Below, one piece after another: positions 11,961 to 49,935 of a stretch of 64,000 nt of DNA; the first letter of the stretch is position 1, and each line of letters opens with the position of its first letter. The notes under the pieces were generated by a model, which worked only from the letters and a program-made list of their open reading frames with translations, did no database searches and had not been told where the DNA came from. This DNA is from Rhynochetos jubatus (lineage: Eukaryota > Chordata > Aves > Eurypygiformes > Rhynochetidae): NCBI GenBank assembly GCA_027574665.1, contig CM050657.1:15326404-15390403 (forward strand). Direction: 5' to 3'. The translations under genes and the position numbers were made by a program.

Positions 11961-12689
11961 TTAGCAGGGAAAACGCCAAGCAGCCGGCGAGCCGGCCAAG
12001 CCTTCGTCCCCAGCCTTCCTCCTCCTCTGCTGCGGAGAGCATCCACCCTCCCGCTGCAGCCCCGAGCCCCCCGCCCACCCCAGTGGGGACCCCCTCAGCA
12101 CCCGCTGTGCCTTCGCCCCAGCCGTGCCCCCGGGACCCCCCACCGATGCTCCCAGGGTGTCCCCTGCCCCCAGCGCGGCCCCTCCACCTGGGACACGCAT
12201 CCCCCTCCTCTAGGCCTGTCTGGAAAGGGACTGTTCCCCCCCGCCCCGAACTTTCCAGCTCTCTGCAGAGCGGGAACAATCGGAGCCTTTGTCTTCCCTT
12301 AATCTCCTGGTTAGGAATTAAAAAGGGGGAAAAAAACCCAGCAGCACAAAAGGCTCTTTTGCAGGGGCTGAGCGGGGGGAAGCGTGGGGCGCAGGCAGGC
12401 AGGGTGCAGGCAGGGATTGCCTTCCCCCCTCCCCAGGGGTCACCCCACGCTGTCAGTGTCCCCACCGCCCCAGCATGTCCCAGCAGTGGCAGCCGGGGAG
12501 CATCGCCTGCTCCCCTCAGCCCCCCTAAAACCCCAGGGAGGGGGCAGGGAGCATCTCTGGGGAGGCTGCTCGCTGCCACGGACCCGCTTTTACACACACA
12601 AGTGCCCAAACACACCCTCCCAGCACAGGGGTCCCCGCCACTCCGAGCCCCCCCCCCCAAGAACCACGCAGGCACCGCAGACCTCCGTA

Positions 12690-12850
12690 AAATTCCTTAA
12701 ATAATTTAATTGAAAAAACGTCTTTCCGTTAAAAAATATTTTTACAAACGCTCGCGTTAACGTCCCTTCCTGCTGTTTTTTGTTGTTGCTTTCACCATCC
12801 AACACAGCTTTCCTCCCCGCCCCCCACGTCTGTATAAAAAAGGGGGTGGC
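12690..12850. other. AT-rich block with a TATA-like motif
   Basis: aaattccttaaataatttaa, gttaaaaaatatttttac and ctgtataaaaaaggggg. On the minus strand it resembles the end of a 3' UTR but lacks AATAAA; on the plus strand it has a TATA-like box at about 12833-12840. Nature undetermined. Confidence 0.25.
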
Positions 12851-14424
12851 AGGTACAGCACGTGAAGAGGCGCCGGGTGCGCCCCTGGGTGCAAACCGGG
12901 CAGCGTGGGGGGGTGGGTGGGGGGCGAGGCTGTGGGGGGAGACCCGGGGCCGGCTGCCAGGATGCTGCATGGGAGTAGGGTGGGCAGGGAAAAGGCTGGG
13001 AGAGGGGGTTTGTTGTGAGTTTGATGTTTAAAATGAGTAGAACCCCACCCCTCCCAAAGCAAAGCCAGGGCAGGATGGAGCGTTGGGATGCCTGGGATGC
13101 GCCGGGACCAGTGGGATCCCAAACTCTGCAGCAGCAGGACCCTCACAGCACCGGGGCTGGGGGAGCACGGGTGGCGTGGGCAGCCCCTGAGCCCCACAGT
13201 GCTTCCAGCTGGGAGGGGGGCGAGGGGGTCAGCAAGCCCAAAATGGGCTCTGACACCTATTTGCCCGCCTGCTCCTAAAAGCTTCCCAAGGCCAGGTTGC
13301 TTCACTTGCCCTGGGAGAGGGGGCGAGGTCTGCCCCCCCAGTGTTTGGGGTGTGGGGAGCAGCCAGAGAAGGGAGCAAGCCGTGGGGGTGCAGAGCCAGG
13401 AAACCCCCATAAAACAGGGCTGCGGTGTCCTGGCAGACAGCATCCCCGATACTTCCCACGGAGGAGGGCTGGTGGGATGCGGGGAGCCCCTTCCCCAGCA
13501 CAGGACCTGCTGCCGTCCCCCTTCCCAGCCTCGGTTACTGCTCCCTGGGAAAGGGGTTAATGAGAAACCCAAGGGCGGCTGGTTTCAAGGAAAGGGGAAA
13601 ACCAGCACCTGCTCGGTCAGGCCGGGAAGGGGAGCGGGGCCGAGCACAGGGGTGTACCCCCACATTTCAGGGAGCACCCGCTTGTGCCTCTGCACCGCCA
13701 GCAAAGCACCGCTGTATGCCAGCCAGGGAGGTGACCGCAGCTGAGGGGGTGTTAGGACCTGAAACCCCCCAGCACGAGCAACCTCAGGGTCCCACTCGGC
13801 TACTGGGGAGCAGTCCCCCCTTGGGCTGAGAGCATGGGGACCCCCCCCCGGCCTGGGTCTCTCAGGGACAGCAGCCCCCAGGGGGGTTACCTGGCTCCCA
13901 CCTGACTCAGCAGCTGCCGTTTCACAGAGGATGGATTCAGGGATGCGGGAGGATGGATTCAGGGATGCCGGTGGCTGTTGCAACGTTCCTGCCCGGGGCC
14001 AGACTCTGCCTGGGGAGAGAAGCGGTCTGGGGAGAAGCCTCGGGAGTGCGGGGACCCTCCGGCAGTGGGACGGGCAGCGAACCCGGCTGCTCCCCCGTCG
14101 GCTTTCACACATCAGGTTTGGTTCCCACGGTTTCAGCTTGACTTGAGAAGGGGATGGGGGGGGGGGGGACAAAGAACAACAAGCATCTCTGGGTGCGTTA
14201 GATGGACTCGTAAACTCCACCCCACGCACCCTTGCGGGGGAGCACACCGGGTCCCCCGGCACTGAAGGGTGGGCACGGCATCGCCGGACCCTGCAGGAGC
14301 ACCTGGTGACAGCAAGAGAAGCGGGGAACAGAGAGGGGCACAGAGCTAGCCTGGGAGGAGGAGGAAGACCCCGGTGGGCAGCGAAGGGCTCGCCGCAGGG
14401 AGAGCGCGATCGAGCAAAGGAAAC
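12851..14424. other. Intergenic, just beyond the EPHB3 transcript end
   Basis: GC-rich unique DNA with G-runs (14154-14169) and the 22-bp duplication. Nothing else seen. Confidence 0.65.
13929..13972. repeat. 22-bp tandem duplication
   Basis: Two near-identical copies of ggatggattcagggatgcgg plus two bases, differing only at the end. Short minisatellite, no function evident. Confidence 0.85.
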
Positions 14425-14446
14425 TCCGGTTAAAATTGTTATTGCC

Positions 14447-14452
14447 TTTATT
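14447..14452 (-). terminator. EPHB3: Poly(A) signal AATAAA, probable EPHB3 cleavage site just downstream
   Basis: The plus-strand tttatt gives AATAAA in EPHB3 sense, inside gggcacAATAAAggcaat. A T-rich stretch (gtttcctttgctc) lies about 30-45 nt further along the transcript, as expected of a downstream element. It was the only canonical AATAAA I noticed between the stop codon and this point. Confidence 0.6.
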
Positions 14453-14487
14453 GTGCCCATCGCCTCACGCAGTCCTGCCGGCCAGCA

Positions 14488-14522
14488 CACACCCACGCAC
14501 GCACGCACGCACCCACGCACAC
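14488..14522. repeat. (ACGC)n-type microsatellite in the EPHB3 3' UTR
   Basis: Alternating cacgcacgcacgcacgcacc-type sequence, read as GUGCGU repeats in the EPHB3 transcript. It lies about 40 nt before the poly(A) signal. Purine-pyrimidine alternation makes it a potential Z-DNA tract. Confidence 0.85.
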
Positions 14523-14924
14523 TCAGGCACGCTGGAGTCTCTCCCTCGCCTTGGAGGGACCGGGCTGCAGTGAATCCGCAGGGAAAGGGGGAGCGAGAGT
14601 CTTTTGGCAGCAATCACAGCGTGTGTCAGGAGCGGGGCGGCCGCACCGGCTGCACCCGCTCCTTCTGCATAAAAGAGGAGGCTGGGGCTCGGCCCCCTGC
14701 ACCCCCCCAACCCCGGCGCAGCCCTTGCCCCAGCCCCGCTTCTCCAGCCGTGGGTCCGGGGGGGCGGAGGGTCCCTGTGCAAACGTGCTGACGGCCTCGC
14801 TCTGCAGTCCAGAGCCGGCCAGGAGAACCAAGAGGGTAAGAGATGTGGAGCCGGGCGCCTGGTCCCCCTCCCTCCCCTTTCTGCTCCCTCTTATTTTTTT
14901 AATATATCTCTTTTTTTTTCTTCC

Positions 14925-14948
14925 TTTTTTTTTTTTTTTTTTTTTTTT
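14925..14948 (-). repeat. 24-nt homopolymer (A24 in EPHB3 sense) in the 3' UTR
   Basis: Unbroken T run on the plus strand, flanked by further T-rich sequence (14892-14923). Its length is probably variable, and in cDNA work it could act as an internal oligo-dT priming site. Confidence 0.9.
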
Positions 14949-15590
14949 GCCTAACTCCCTGCATAGTAAATCTCACGGGGTTCGGGTTCTGGCGTGCAAA
15001 GCCAAGAAAGGGAGCGAAGCCTTCCCTTTGGACACGTTCCAGTGCAGACCCTCGGGCGGAGGGGCCGCCAAGGCCGGAGGAGAGGAGTGATTGTCTGTGG
15101 CCGACGGCCCCGGCCCTGTCGCCGGCTCCCGGCTGCTTCCACGCGGGGACCAGGATTAGGGAAGGCTTCGGACGCGTCTGACGGACTCAGCGGACGGGTC
15201 AACAGTCTGTGGCCTCGGGGAGGGATGGGAAGTGAGGACTTGGGGGGGAAATGGGGTGAAAAGAAATCCAAGAAGCAGAACAACTCTTCAAACCGATGAG
15301 CACCGAGACAGGGCGGGAAGCGGGATGTGCCATCTCTGTCCCATAATCCATCTTCAATATGAAGATGCGTTGCTGCCTCGCCGCTCCAGGACACGGGACG
15401 AAAAGCTGGGCTCCCTCTCGGCACGAGTGCCTCCGATCCAAGGAAGGGCGGCCCGTCCCGGCCCGTCCCAGGCGACCGTCCGAGGCAGAGGAGCGCCGTG
15501 TGAAGGGGGAAACGGGAAGCCGGGCTGCACCGCAAACTGAACCTGGTTGGCAGGTTCCCTCGGTCCGTTCCAATGCAGAGTCCCCTCCGG

Positions 15591-42925
<27,335 letters not shown>

Positions 42926-43070
42926 GGCGGGGGGGGCGGTACGGGCGGCCCCGCCGGGCAGTCCCGAGCTCGGCGCCACGCGCGGCTCTTCTCGCCGCCG
43001 CGCCACGCTCGCGCTCTGGCGCCGCCGCCGCCGCTGCCGCCGCTGAGCCGCTCGGGGCGGGGCCGACCCG

Positions 43071-43131
43071 CCAATCAGCCCGCCCCTGGCAACCCGGCGC
43101 CCCTGGCGACGGCGAGCGCGGCGCCCATTGG
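43071..43131. promoter_or_regulatory. Pair of CCAAT boxes (NF-Y type) in the EPHB3 promoter
   Basis: CCAATCAG on the plus strand at 43071-43078, and ATTGG at 43127-43131 (CCAAT on the minus strand). They are about 55 bp apart and embedded in GC boxes (cgcccctgg, gggcgg). NF-Y binds either orientation. The position, 150-200 bp upstream of the start codon, fits a core promoter. Confidence 0.6.
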
Positions 43132-43195
43132 GCGGCGGAGGGACGAGGGGCGGAGCCTCCGCGGAAAGATGAATTAGAGGGGGCGGGCACTGCCC

Positions 43196-43213
43196 GGCGC
43201 GCCCCCGGTGGCC
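43196..43213 (-). promoter_or_regulatory. CTCF-like motif at the promoter edge
   Basis: Minus-strand reading GGCCACCGGGGGCGCGCC. It fits the CTCF core CCACCAGGGGGCGC with one difference (G for A). Its location at the upstream edge of the promoter would suit a boundary or looping anchor. This is a motif match only. Confidence 0.4.
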
Positions 43214-43453
43214 CCGCCCCCCCGGCGCGGGAGGTGCAGGGCGGGGAGCGCGCCCCACCCAGCGGCCGCCCGCGGAACTGGGCTCTTAAAGGGGCCGCTC
43301 TCCTGGTCTGCTCGTAGCCCTAGGCCCCCCTTGCCCTGTCCCCCACCGGGTGCGGGTGAGTGCGTGAGCCTGTTAGGGTGTGTGTTCACAGGCCCATGGG
43401 CCCCTCTGTGCCCCACCACTGGCAGTCTGGTTTACCTGCGCCACCCATTGCCG

Positions 43454-43603
43454 TCCCATCCTCTCCGGTCCCTTCCCATCATCTCAAGCATCCCATCCTG
43501 TGCCATCCCATCTCATTCCATCCCATCTCAGCCCATCCCCTGCACCCCAGCCATCACATCCTGTCTTATTGTATCACATCGCACCCCATCCCATCCCCAC
43601 CAG
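43454..43603. repeat. Degenerate (CATCC/CCATC)n repeat
   Basis: About 150 bp of catcc/ccatc pentamers with many changes, just upstream of the EPHB3 promoter island. Simple-sequence expansion. Confidence 0.8.
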
Positions 43604-46469
43604 ATGGTGATTCCCACCACAGTGACAAGGCTGAGTGCTGGGATCCTGGCCAAGGCGACACCGTACGGAGAGCACCCTGCAGTCACCCCACGAGAACCCC
43701 TTCCCTCATCCCAAGGGTGTCTTCCACACCACACTCCTCATGGGAGACGTGTCCGGCTACCGTGCACTCAGCCACGGCTTCCGAACCTGTGGCTGCCTCA
43801 GTCCTCTTCCTCCTCTCTCCTGCCATTGCCATGGGGAGTTTCTGGGGCCCTGTGCGGGACAGACTCTGCTCCCTCGGGATGGTGCACACACACACATGCT
43901 GTCCCTGTGGCCAGAGCCAGCACTGCCACATCCTTCTGGACAGACACATCCCTGCCGTGTTGGGTATGGGACATGGGCTGCGACCAGTCCTGGCCCTCTG
44001 TGCTGCACCACAGGTCTTCTCCTTGGATGCCTGGGGAAGCTGGTCTGGGGCAAAATCCTCCAAGTCCCTGATTTTGGGGCATGTTGATATCCGTGGTCCC
44101 TAGGGTGTCCGGGAGCTCCGGCAGGTAGCGGATTGCACGGCTGGGTGTGCTGCCCGGGGCAGCCTTGCCCCCGCAGCACGGCCATCTGGGCTGCCTTTGC
44201 CTGCCATCTGCAAGTGGTGCCTCGCAGCAACGCTCCACGCCCCAGAAACTTGCCCCAGAAACTCCCTCGCCGTGCAGCCGCAGCCCCTGCCCTGCGCTGG
44301 CGCAGTGGGACAGCCACAAGCCCACAGTCCCGGCCACCTTCCCCATGGCTCCCATCAGGAGCGAGAATTCGGGAGGTTATCGAGGCTGGCCCTGGTCAGC
44401 ATCTCCGCTGTGTGGATGGATGCAGAGCGTGTCTGCATCACCATCTCCTTCTGCTGCACAAACCCACCAGGCTGGTGGATAGGCATTCTCCTTCCTTGTC
44501 CCAGCAGGATTTGGCTTCCCAAGCCCTGGCCAGAGAGATCGGCACGGGCCTGGGCTCTGCCTGGGCTGCCAAAAATTCGGAGAAGACTGACTCCTGTCGC
44601 ATGAATTCTGGCATCCCCTGGGAGCTGCAGGGAGTTTTGCCAGGACGCTGCGCCCCGAGGGCTGCCGCAGCACCCCAGCACCACTGGGCATGGTTCCCAA
44701 AGGGAAAAGCCACGCTTGAGAGAGCCAACGTACTAATTTGAGATGGGACTTGACATGTGAACGTGATAAATCTCTGCAAGGGACAGGAACAGCAGCAAGT
44801 GGGGCATTACAGTCTTCAGGTGAAAGGAAGGGGTGGAGCAGTAAAGCAGCAGCAAAGGGGCTGCCCTGGTGGAAAACACCAAAGTTTGAGCAAAGAAGCA
44901 GGAGTTGTTGTTTTGGACACACTGTCGCTCAAGGAGACGAGCATCGGAGAAGCGAGTGGTGAAGCTGGCACCGTCAACACGTGTGCTGGGGTTTGATGCT
45001 GTGCCAGCGGGGAAGGAGAGCAGTGGGGGCTGGTGGAGACGTTGAGAAGCTTAACTACAGACCAAACTCAGGCTGGGAAGATTTGCTGTCTCCCAGCGAA
45101 GTCACTCCCGGGAAATCCTCTCTGCCGGAGACGCCGTACCAACCCCTGCAGCCAGAGCCTGATGGCTTAGCGAGATGCAGGAACCTCGTTTATTCTGCGA
45201 TTCCAGAGGTCTGAGTTACCCAAGCACAAAATTTCTGAACGGAGCACATGGGGAAATTGCTTATTCACACTTGAATAACTTAAAAATGGCTGAACCAATT
45301 TTACTTAAACTTTCCCCAAGAATTCCCCTTGGAGTCAAGCCATGCCTGGCAAATTTCAGCCCGAAAGGAATTTATTTCAGAAAAGGACGAGAAACTGGAG
45401 CAGGGAGCGGGGGGGCACGGGCAGGGGGAGGATGCTCTGTATAATCACCTCTCTCCCCGCGTGCTGTAATTAATGAGCCCTCACTTGCTCCCACCGGGCT
45501 GGTGCCGCCAGCCGGCCTCTCCTGGGGGCTCATACTCCCCCGGTGCAGGCGGGTGCAGTGCTGTGGCCCCAGCCGGGGGCTGAGGATTTCGGGGCCCAGC
45601 CAGCTGTGGTGCAGGTAGCCAGCCGGGGAGCCCTGGGTCACTGCCTGGGTGTCACAGCCAGCAGGCAGGCGGCCTGGGGAGCAGCGCTGGCAGGGCTCCG
45701 GCGCCTGCACAATAGGAAATAACTGTGGTAACTGTGTGGTATTTGCTGGCAGGGGCTGGCTCTGTAATGCCAACCCGCCTGCTTGTGCAAGGCCTCGGTG
45801 CTGAGGACGGCGCTGCTGCGGTCCCCGGGGGACGGGGTGATGTCGTGGCTAGGGCGACATGCATGCCAGTAGAAACCCAAGCGTCTGGCAGCCCTGCAAT
45901 GTGCCTGCACACACGCACCCAGCCCCGGTCCCCTCCATCGACACCTCCCCAACACCTCTGACTTGAGCTGGACAGGGCTGCACCAGGGATGGTGTTGGTG
46001 TGACGCGGGCAGGGATGGGCTGAGAGGTGGAATGGGGGGCACGCAGGGGAGTGTGTCTGCAGCACTGACCTGTTAGGGATGCTCTGCCTTAGAACAGCCC
46101 TCCAGCCTGCACGGCAAACCTGCGGTGTTCATGGTGTCCCTGGGAGGCATTCCCACAGAGTCGAGGAGCAGCAGGACCTGTTGGGAAGAGATGAAAGGAA
46201 CGCCCCAAAAAGCCTGGCCATGGATGATGGGAGGACAAACCTCCTGGCCCAGCCCTCAATGAGAAATTTCCCACCTAGAGACCCCATCCCGCTGAAGCAA
46301 GCCTGACTCTCACCCCCTGTTTCCAAACGCAGCCCTGACGTGCTCCGGTGACTCGTCCCCATCACGCCGGCACACGCACGGTGTGTGTCAGAGCAAGGCC
46401 ACGCACACGGGTGCACCCACACACCCTGCCCGCTGCGCCCAGCCACCGCCCCTCACCTCCTTTGCATGC
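43604..46469. other. EPHB3 proximal upstream flank, no gene seen
   Basis: Mixed unique sequence. A modestly AT-rich stretch at about 45.18-45.38 kb (cttgaataacttaaaaatgg, ccaattttacttaaac) is a further weak candidate element. Confidence 0.6.
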
Positions 46470-46600
46470 GGCAACCTCAGCTCCCAACTTAATAAGGAGA
46501 AGGTGATTAGGGAACAATTATTCCTATTTTCTCAGAAGATCTAAGGGGCACCAAATGAAATTACCCAGCAGGAGTTTTAAACAAACAGAAGGGAGTACAT
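46470..46600. promoter_or_regulatory. AT-rich island upstream of EPHB3
   Basis: caacttaataaggag, ggtgattagggaacaattat, cctattttctcag and gaaattaccc about 3.5 kb upstream of the promoter. Unique, differing from its flanks. Confidence 0.28.
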
Positions 46601-46919
46601 TCCTCGCCAGGCAGCCAGCCCCCGGAGCCATAGCCACCGGATAGACACAGGGACGCGCGTTCCAAGGGTGGCACTGCGGGGGTGGGAGACAAAAAACCCT
46701 GGAAGAGGCCTCCGTTGCCTACTCAGCGGGGCATGGCTGTGCTAGGGATGCAGGATGCTGAGATGAGGGGATCCACCCCCATTTCTGGGCTGGGACATCT
46801 CCATGTGTCTGGAGTGGAAGGGCATCACCCAGAGGGGTGAGACGGTACCTGGGGCAGCCGCACAGCTTCTTGGGAGGGGTCCCCCCATGCCACCCCCGGC
46901 ACAAGGAGGGGGTAGGGGC

Positions 46920-47145
46920 CCGTTCCCAGGGCGGGGAGGGCCGCTGGGTGCCAGGTCGCCCAGCCGGCGCGTTCCTGCCGGGTCAGCGCCGGCTCCATCC
47001 CGTCTCCTTCCCAGGCTCCCCGGGCGCTCGTCCCTCCGGGCGCTCCTCCCCGCGCTGCCGGGCGCTCGGCGCTGCCGGCGGGGTCGGGGCTGCGGGCAGC
47101 GGCCGTGCCAGCCCGGCTGGGTCCCGGCGGGGCAGTCCCCTCCCT
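46920..47145. promoter_or_regulatory. Orphan CpG-dense patch 4 kb upstream of EPHB3
   Basis: High CpG density (ccagccggcgcgttcctgcc, ccccgggcgctcgtccctcc, gccgggcgctcggcgctgcc). It is separated from the main island by about 3.6 kb of ordinary sequence. Either a distal CpG-rich enhancer or a promoter for an unannotated transcript. Confidence 0.42.
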
Positions 47146-47204
47146 CCGCTCCCGGTCCCCACTTCAAAACCCTCTCCCGTCCCACCCACATCCACCACCC
47201 CTCA

Positions 47205-47680
47205 CCTCTGGCAGCTTCAGGATGCAGTTAAACACTTCAGCACTTAAAATTTCAGGTGCTAATTGCTTAGTAATGAAAACTTTAATCACAGGGCAATTAA
47301 AACCTTAAGTAGCTGTGGGAGATCCATTCCATGTCAACAAAAAAAGAGTGCCGTCACTGCTCCGGCACCGCCCTGGCACGGTGTGGCCTGGCGCGGTGCG
47401 GAGAGCCCCCCGCTGCCCCCCGCTGCGGGGATCTGGGGAGCCCCCCGCTTCCCACGCCGAGCGGGAGGTGGCCGAGGAATGATCAGCTACCACCATAAAA
47501 CTTAAAACCCAGCTAATTTCGGATTAAGTGCCATATGAAAGGGTTTTGTTATTTTAAATCTCCTACTTTCCAAATTCCCAGGATTAAAATTCTCTGCATT
47601 TATTTTAACCACATAACATTTGCAGACAAATCACTTCTCCCAGTGCAAAGTTTGAAGCAGGCTTAGGATATAAAGCCCAG
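47205..47680. promoter_or_regulatory. AT-rich block between the CpG patch and a TATA box
   Basis: Two AT-rich parts: 47205-47340 (cacttaaaatttcagg, gctaattgcttagtaatg, ctttaatcacagggcaatta) and 47495-47680 (cagctaatttcggattaag, gttattttaaatctcc, ttattttaaccacataac). A G/C-rich stretch lies between them. Unique sequence with many homeodomain-type cores. Confidence 0.35.
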
Positions 47681-47740
47681 CCGCAAGCTTCAGGGTGGAA
47701 TCGCTGCAAGACCCGTTTGCCGGCGCGCGCGCTCGCTGGT
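47669..47740 (+). promoter_or_regulatory. Possible plus-strand TATA promoter with short first exon
   Basis: TATAAA at 47669-47674 in ggatataaagcccag. A CpG-rich stretch follows (gccggcgcgcgcgctcgctg), ending in a good 5' splice consensus CTG|GTGAGC at 47738/47739. The arrangement resembles a TATA promoter and first exon divergent from EPHB3. No downstream exon was identified. Confidence 0.22.
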
Positions 47741-49799
47741 GAGCTCAGCCACCATTTCTGCAGGGTGCCTGAGCCCTGGGATGCATCGTGAGGAGGAAGG
47801 GTGGCTGGAAACCTGGCTCCTGGGCTGATTCCTTCACTGGGGATGAGTCCTTGGGAAAAATCTGATGAGGTTTATGTGTTTACACGGCCCTGTCCATCCA
47901 CTGCCAGGTGCGTGTTGCAACTGTGCTGATACTGTCCAGGTGACACTGTCCACTCCCTTGTTAGCCCTTTCTCATCAGATGCTGACAAACACCACGTCAA
48001 ATGAAAACAAAAAGTCAGTGTTTGAGCCCTTTCCCCCCCCACAGCCCACCAGGTCTGAAAGGGAAAGGAGGGAAAGCTCTGCCCGGGCAGCACTGGTGGG
48101 GTGGGATACAAAGGCTCCAGGGCTGGGGGATGAGGCTCAGCCCCAGCTGCCGGGAGGTGTGGGAAACGTGGGTGCCTGCGGGCAGCAAACTGCCCCTCAC
48201 TCTTTATCAAAAGCAGCATCGGCGTCTGGCAAATGTCACTCTCTCGTGTGCTTCCCAGCTGGGAGGTCCGTTTCCTCCCGACGCCTCCCATCATCCCCTT
48301 CCCCTCGCTGCCTCCCAGCCCCATGGTAGGATGGGGCATGGCAGGACAGGACACGGTGGGACATGTTCATGAATGGGTGACCATGGGGCTGGGGGCCAAG
48401 AAGGGGGCCAAGAAGGGGGCATCTATTGCAGCTGCACGCATGGCAATGCCCCATGGTGGGATCCTCACCCAGCCCACTGCCAGCTCGGGTACCTTCACTG
48501 ACCAGGCAATTAGCAGCCTGGCCCCATTAGTGACATTAGGGGGCTGCACCTGAGGGGATGACCCCTTTGCATGCCTGACCCTGAGCTGGGGGCAGCCCAG
48601 TGCACACCTTAGTCACGGGGAGCAGATGCTTTCCAAACACGGAGCGATTTATGGGCTGAATCCTACCCTGTGTCCCAGCCTGACCCTGCAGAGCCAGTCC
48701 CAAGCCGGGGGTAGTGACCACCAAGTGGGGTGACAAGGTATTTGGGGTTTGTGCTCATATCTGAAGCATACAGACATGCCTGGCAGACCCTCCTGGCTGC
48801 AAAAAGCCAAGAGGCCTTGCTTGACGCTGCACATCCTGCAGAGCTGCTCACCCCCCCGGGTAGAGCACATGGACACTGGCACTGTGTCCCACCAGGACTG
48901 CCTGGGGGCAGCTGGAGGTGATGGTGGCAGTGAGCGCAGCAGGGCCATGGCTGGGCCAAGTGCAGGGCCTGGACCCTGACAGCCCCCACCTGTCCATCCC
49001 CTCCAGGCACTGCAGGCCAGGGGCAGCCCTCGGAGCACAGGGGGCTTTCCTGGACTCTGCGTCGAGGCTTTGGCATCCCCTAGCCTCGGGAGTACCCCAG
49101 TCCCGCTCCCCACTCCACCCGGAGCCTCCCTCGCCCAAAGCCAGCTCTGGATGCTGCGCCTCCCGTCACCATGGCAACACCCATCCTTGCTGGGTTGCCA
49201 TGGCTTCCCGGCCCCCAGCCGCAGCCGCATCCTCAGCGTCGAGAGGACCCAGCATTTTGGGTCCTCAGGGGCTGCCACCACAGGGGACACCCTGTGAGGC
49301 CTGGGAACAGAGGGACGAGCCAGGGCCGGGAGGAGGGCTGACGGCATGCTGGCATCTCCACATCACCCTGGTACTGCAGGGAGGGTGGGGTCTGGGACCA
49401 CTCTGAACCCTTGGGGGTTGGTGGGGACAGGGTCTCCCAGGAGCATCACTGATGGCAGTGGGAGTGGCATTGCTTCGTGGGCCACTCATGCTTTCCAAAC
49501 CTGTCTCCTTCCCACTCAGGGTTTCTGTGCTTGTTGCAGCTGCCCTGGTCCCGCAGGGCTGTGTTGGTGGGAAGGCATGGCAGTGCCAAAGCCCTTTGGT
49601 GTGGCTGCGTGCTGGACGCATCAACAGCACCCAGCACGCGTGACCACTGTCCCGTACCCTGTTGTCCTCTGCCCGCTGTCCCCTTTGAACCCCCATGCAA
49701 CCCATTGCAAACACCCTGACAGGCACTGGGGAAACCTCAGTGCCAGGCTCCCGCTGCTGCACTTGCCGCGCCAGGGTTACGGCTCTGCTCGGCAGCAGC
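47741..49799. other. Upstream flank, no gene seen
   Basis: Unique sequence. A 9-bp inverted repeat (TCTGATGAG at 47861-47869, CTCATCAGA at 47971-47979) and a short G-rich tandem repeat are the only structures noticed. Confidence 0.6.
48391..48420. repeat. Tandem repeat of a 12-14 bp G-rich unit
   Basis: gggggccaagaa occurs twice, followed by a third partial gggggc. Confidence 0.75.
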
Positions 49800-49935
49800 G
49801 GGCGAGCCCGGCGGGTTCCCGGCTAGCCGTGCTAAATAAACACAGCCACCGTGAGAAAAAGGCAGCCAGGAATAAATAGTCAAACAAAATAATAAGCCCA
49901 AGGAATAAACAAAGCGGGGACGTGCCCAGGCACGG
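49800..49935. promoter_or_regulatory. AT-rich island with forkhead-like repeats
   Basis: gctaaataaacacagcc, aggaataaatagtcaaac, aaaataataagccc and ggaataaacaaagcg. The repeated aataaaca/gtcaaac words resemble FOX sites. Confidence 0.3.

Larger units (their letters stand above)
14425..15590 (-). other. EPHB3: EPHB3 3' untranslated region (inferred extent)
   Basis: Continuous from the TGA stop with no further open frame of interest. I take it to end about 20 nt past the AATAAA at 14452-14447, giving roughly 1.15 kb, similar to human EPHB3. In mRNA sense it holds a 24-nt A run (14948-14925), a second A-rich stretch, and a GUGC-rich repeat just before the poly(A) signal. The end is inferred; no transcript data are available here. 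Confidence 0.6.

Noticed and set aside
11612..12700. 362-codon plus-strand open frame
   Set aside because: Pro/Ser/Ala/Arg-rich translation of a CpG-dense patch with no domain or signal; overlapping long frames exist on the other strand.
13929..13972. Possible target-site duplication or transposon end
   Set aside because: The two 22-bp copies are adjacent with nothing between them; simple tandem duplication is sufficient.
47861..47979. 9-bp inverted repeat about 100 bp apart
   Set aside because: Too short and too far apart to support a transposon terminus or a stable hairpin; expected by chance.
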